Origin: Burkholderiaceae bacterium
GTDB lineage: Bacteria; Pseudomonadota; Gammaproteobacteria; Burkholderiales; Burkholderiaceae_C
Direction: 5' to 3'
Length of the DNA: 7,685 nucleotides
Assembly (NCBI GenBank): GCA_017853735.1
Contig: JAFMJA010000130.1
Span: 1 to 7,685 of the forward strand
In this document: piece by piece, positions 5,793-7,685 of the stretch
Position numbering within the stretch: position 1 is the first letter of the stretch
How the letters are laid out: every line of letters begins with the position of its first letter
The notes under the pieces: model-generated
The model's input: the letters and a program-made list of their open reading frames with translations, nothing else
Database searches by the model: none
Told to the model about the DNA's origin: nothing
Program-made: the position numbers and the translations under genes

Positions 5793-6887
5793 ATGTCGCT
5801 CGATGGTTCGGCCGGCGGGCTGGCAGCTGCTGGCCAGTCCGGGCTGACAAGTCTGGCTGCGCGCCAGGCGCACCTGGATGCACTCAAGCTGGTCGGCTCG
5901 CAGCTGATCATGCTGCATCATTTTTCAGCCTATGGCCCTATATCAGACGCGCTGGCGGAGTTTGCTCCCGCCCTCATCCGTTGGTTGTACGACTATGCGC
6001 GGATGGCGGTACAAATCTTTTTGGTGATTGGCGGCTTTTTGTCAGTGCAAGTGCTCACGACCGCTGCCCGGTGGGATGCCAGGGGCGTGCTGCATGCCAT
6101 TGGGCGGCGCTACCTGCGTCTGGTTTTACCCTTTCTGGCCGCCGTGTTGTTCGCAGTGGCATGTGCATCTCTGACGCGCAACGTGCTGAGCGCCGAGTTT
6201 GTTCCAGCTGCGGCGACCACCACTCAGGTGCTGGCCCATGCCCTGTTGTTGCACGGGATCCTGGGTCAGGCCTCTCTTTCAGCCGGTGTTTGGTATGTGG
6301 CGATCGACTTTCAGCTCTTTGCCCTGCTGGCGCTGCTGCTTTGGATCGGCCAACGCTCAGGCCGGCCTTGGCTGGCGCCCGCCTTGGTGCTAGGCCTGGT
6401 GGCAGCTTCACTGTTCGGTTTCAACCGCGATGAGGCCTGGGATAACTGGGCACCCTATTTTTTTGGGGCCTATGGACTGGGTGTGCTTGTGTACTGGATC
6501 CGGCAGACAAGCCGGCCCTGGAGCATGCTGGTGCTGTTGGCCGGGCTGGTCTTGTTGACGCTGTTGGTGGACTTCCGCACCCGGATCGCCTTGGCTCTGG
6601 CTGTGGCCTTGTTGCTTGCCATGGCGCCCATGGGGCGGCCGGCAAGCCAAGGCCTGCCGGCTTGGCTGGTCAGAGCCACCCAGACCCTGGGGCGTTCATC
6701 CTACGCGGTGTTTTTGCTGCACTTTCCGGTGCTGATGCTGGTCAGCGCGCTCTATATGAGCCTGGGGTGGTCCGGCCCCGGGCCCGCGATGACAGGGCTG
6801 GCCCTAAGCTGGACGGCCAGCATCTTGCTGGGTCTGGCCTTTGAGCGCTGGGTGGAAAGACTGCTGACGCGACTGCGTCTGGCCTGA
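5793..6887 (+). CDS. Acyltransferase-3 family integral membrane protein
   Basis: Proteins of this family use membrane-embedded helices to put acetyl or other acyl groups on surface sugars, lipids or small molecules. The 364-residue length fits a stand-alone member. Landmarks are HLDALKLVGSQLIMLHHFSA (27-46) with the conserved His pair after the first membrane helix, VQIFLVIGGFLSVQVL (73-88), RRYLRLVLPFLAAVLF (105-120), and near the C-terminus LGRSSYAVFLLHFPVLMLVS. About ten membrane segments can be seen. There is no extra SGNH or other C-terminal domain. The ATG is 4 bp after the receptor's stop, and the AAAGG before it is too close to be a good ribosome binding site, so translation may depend on coupling to the receptor gene. 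Its 3' end faces alaS. The substrate cannot be predicted, and the link to the receptor is only positional. Confidence 0.9.
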   Translation: MSLDGSAGGLAAAGQSGLTSLAARQAHLDALKLVGSQLIMLHHFSAYGPISDALAEFAPALIRWLYDYARMAVQIFLVIGGFLSVQVLTTAARWDARGVLHAIGRRYLRLVLPFLAAVLFAVACASLTRNVLSAEFVPAAATTTQVLAHALLLHGILGQASLSAGVWYVAIDFQLFALLALLLWIGQRSGRPWLAPALVLGLVAASLFGFNRDEAWDNWAPYFFGAYGLGVLVYWIRQTSRPWSMLVLLAGLVLLTLLVDFRTRIALALAVALLLAMAPMGRPASQGLPAWLVRATQTLGRSSYAVFLLHFPVLMLVSALYMSLGWSGPGPAMTGLALSWTASILLGLAFERWVERLLTRLRLA

Positions 6888-6893
6888 GACAAG

Positions 6894-6916
6894 GCCGCAA
6901 CCCGCAAGCCGGCGGC
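6894..6916. terminator. Weak hairpin in the convergent gap between the acyltransferase gene and alaS
   Basis: GCCGC (6894-6898) and GCGGC (6912-6916) can form a 5-bp stem with a 13-base loop, and AACACTTTT follows on the plus strand. It sits in the 37-bp gap between convergent genes, where a terminator is expected. A competing stem GGCCT/AGGCC (6881-6885 with 6892-6896) overlaps the acyltransferase stop codon. Neither has a strong T-run, so support is weak. Confidence 0.25.
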
Positions 6917-6924
6917 AACACTTT

Positions 6925-7685
6925 TCAGACCTTGGTCTGCACCCAGCCTGTCACGCTGGCCAATGCTGCGCTGAGTTTGCTGACGTCGGTACCTCCGGCC
7001 ATGGCCATGTCGGGCTTGCCACCACCCTTGCCACCCACTTGCTGGGCCACGAAGTTGACCAGCTCGCCGGCTTTGACTTTGGCGGTGGTGTCAGCCGTCA
7101 CGCCAGCGGCCAGTTGAACCTTGTCGCCATCGACCGTAGCCAGCACAATGGCTGCGGTTTTGAGCTTGTCCTTCAGCTTATCCATGGTGTCGCGCAAGGT
7201 CTTGGCGTCCGCACCCTCCAGGCGTGCCGCCAGCACCTTGATGCCCTGGACATCTACTGCCAGTGACAGCAGGTCATCGCCCTGGCTGGAGGCAAGCTTG
7301 CCCTTGAGCGCGGCAATCTCTTTTTCCAGTCCTTTGACCTGCTCCAGCACCTGGGCCAGGCGGACCTGCAGATCGGATGCGGGCGCCTTGAGCGTGCTGG
7401 CCGCCTGGTGGACGGTATTTTCCAACTGCTGCAAATAGGCCAACGCATTGGCGCCCGTGACCGCTTCGATGCGGCGCACACCAGCAGCCACACCGCCTTC
7501 GGCCACCACCTTGAACAGGCCAATGTCACCCGTGCGTTGCACATGGGTGCCGCCGCACAGCTCTCGGCTGCTGCCGATATCGAGCACCCGCACGGTGTCG
7601 CCATATTTTTCGCCAAACAGCATCATTGCACCGGTTTGCTGCGCCGCCTCGATGTCCATCACCCGTGCCTGGGTGGCGCTGTTGG
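6925..7685 (-). CDS. alaS: Alanyl-tRNA synthetase, C-terminal part (partial)
   Basis: AlaS charges tRNA-Ala with alanine in the cytoplasm and also hydrolyses mischarged Ser/Gly-tRNA. Only the last 252 residues are in the window, compared with about 876 for the E. coli enzyme; the frame stays open to the window edge, so the gene continues past 7685. Visible parts are the end of the editing domain with GAMMLFGEKYGDTVRVLDIG, ELCGGTHV (codons 7563-7540; its Cys and His belong to the editing metal site) and GVAAGVRRIEAVTG. A charged helical, probably coiled-coil region follows (LQVRLAQVLEQVKGLEKEIA), then the C-Ala domain with the glycine-rich GGKGGGKPDMAMAGG motif close to the C-terminus. The GTG at 7662 is an internal codon, not the start, because family sequence (NSATQAR) continues upstream. 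The stop is TGA at 6927-6925. The gene converges on the acyltransferase gene and is an ordinary housekeeping gene. Confidence 0.97.
   Translation of the reverse strand, partial: NSATQARVMDIEAAQQTGAMMLFGEKYGDTVRVLDIGSSRELCGGTHVQRTGDIGLFKVVAEGGVAAGVRRIEAVTGANALAYLQQLENTVHQAASTLKAPASDLQVRLAQVLEQVKGLEKEIAALKGKLASSQGDDLLSLAVDVQGIKVLAARLEGADAKTLRDTMDKLKDKLKTAAIVLATVDGDKVQLAAGVTADTTAKVKAGELVNFVAQQVGGKGGGKPDMAMAGGTDVSKLSAALASVTGWVQTKV

Noticed and set aside
7660..7662. GTG at 7662 as the start of a 245-residue minus-strand protein
   Set aside because: Alanyl-tRNA synthetase family sequence continues upstream to the window edge, so this is an internal codon of alaS.
1..7685. Insertion sequences, CRISPR arrays, tRNA or rRNA genes, phage genes
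   Set aside because: I found no transposase, integrase, tandem spaced repeats or RNA-gene sequence on either strand.

Overview
The window is a piece of a GC-rich bacterial chromosome, most likely from a betaproteobacterium of the order Burkholderiales (Comamonadaceae-like). This is inferred from an orphan Bug-family periplasmic receptor, a TRAP transporter next to CoA-ester genes, high G/C at third codon positions, and the character of the alaS fragment. The species cannot be named from the sequence. I see no tRNA, rRNA, CRISPR array or insertion sequence.

Positions 21-3319 (+) form a tight three-gene catabolic cluster: a TRAP transporter large permease (DctM type), a crotonase-fold protein, and a class III CoA-transferase of the CaiB/BaiF family. 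The gap is 9 bp between the first two, and an ATGA overlap joins the last two. The likely logic is uptake of an organic acid, activation by CoA transfer, then processing of the CoA ester. The TRAP small permease and receptor are presumably upstream of the window. The crotonase-fold protein lacks both glutamates of a true enoyl-CoA hydratase, so its reaction is open.

Positions 3320-3506 are intergenic. They hold a GC-rich hairpin, an AT-rich patch, and a minus-strand open frame of 54 codons that reads like the tail of a lost or overlooked protein. Positions 3507-4676 (+) encode the most unusual gene here: a protein I read as a distant homologue of the Bacillus spore-coat transglutaminase Tgl. 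It keeps the catalytic cysteine region but has extra N- and C-terminal parts, and serines replace both glutamates known near the Tgl active site.

Positions 4677-4786 carry a perfect 6+2+6 inverted repeat in front of a Tat-exported Bug-family receptor (4787-5788). An acyltransferase-3 family membrane protein (5793-6887) follows after only 4 bp. The window ends with the 3' part of alaS (alanyl-tRNA synthetase) on the minus strand, convergent with the acyltransferase gene.
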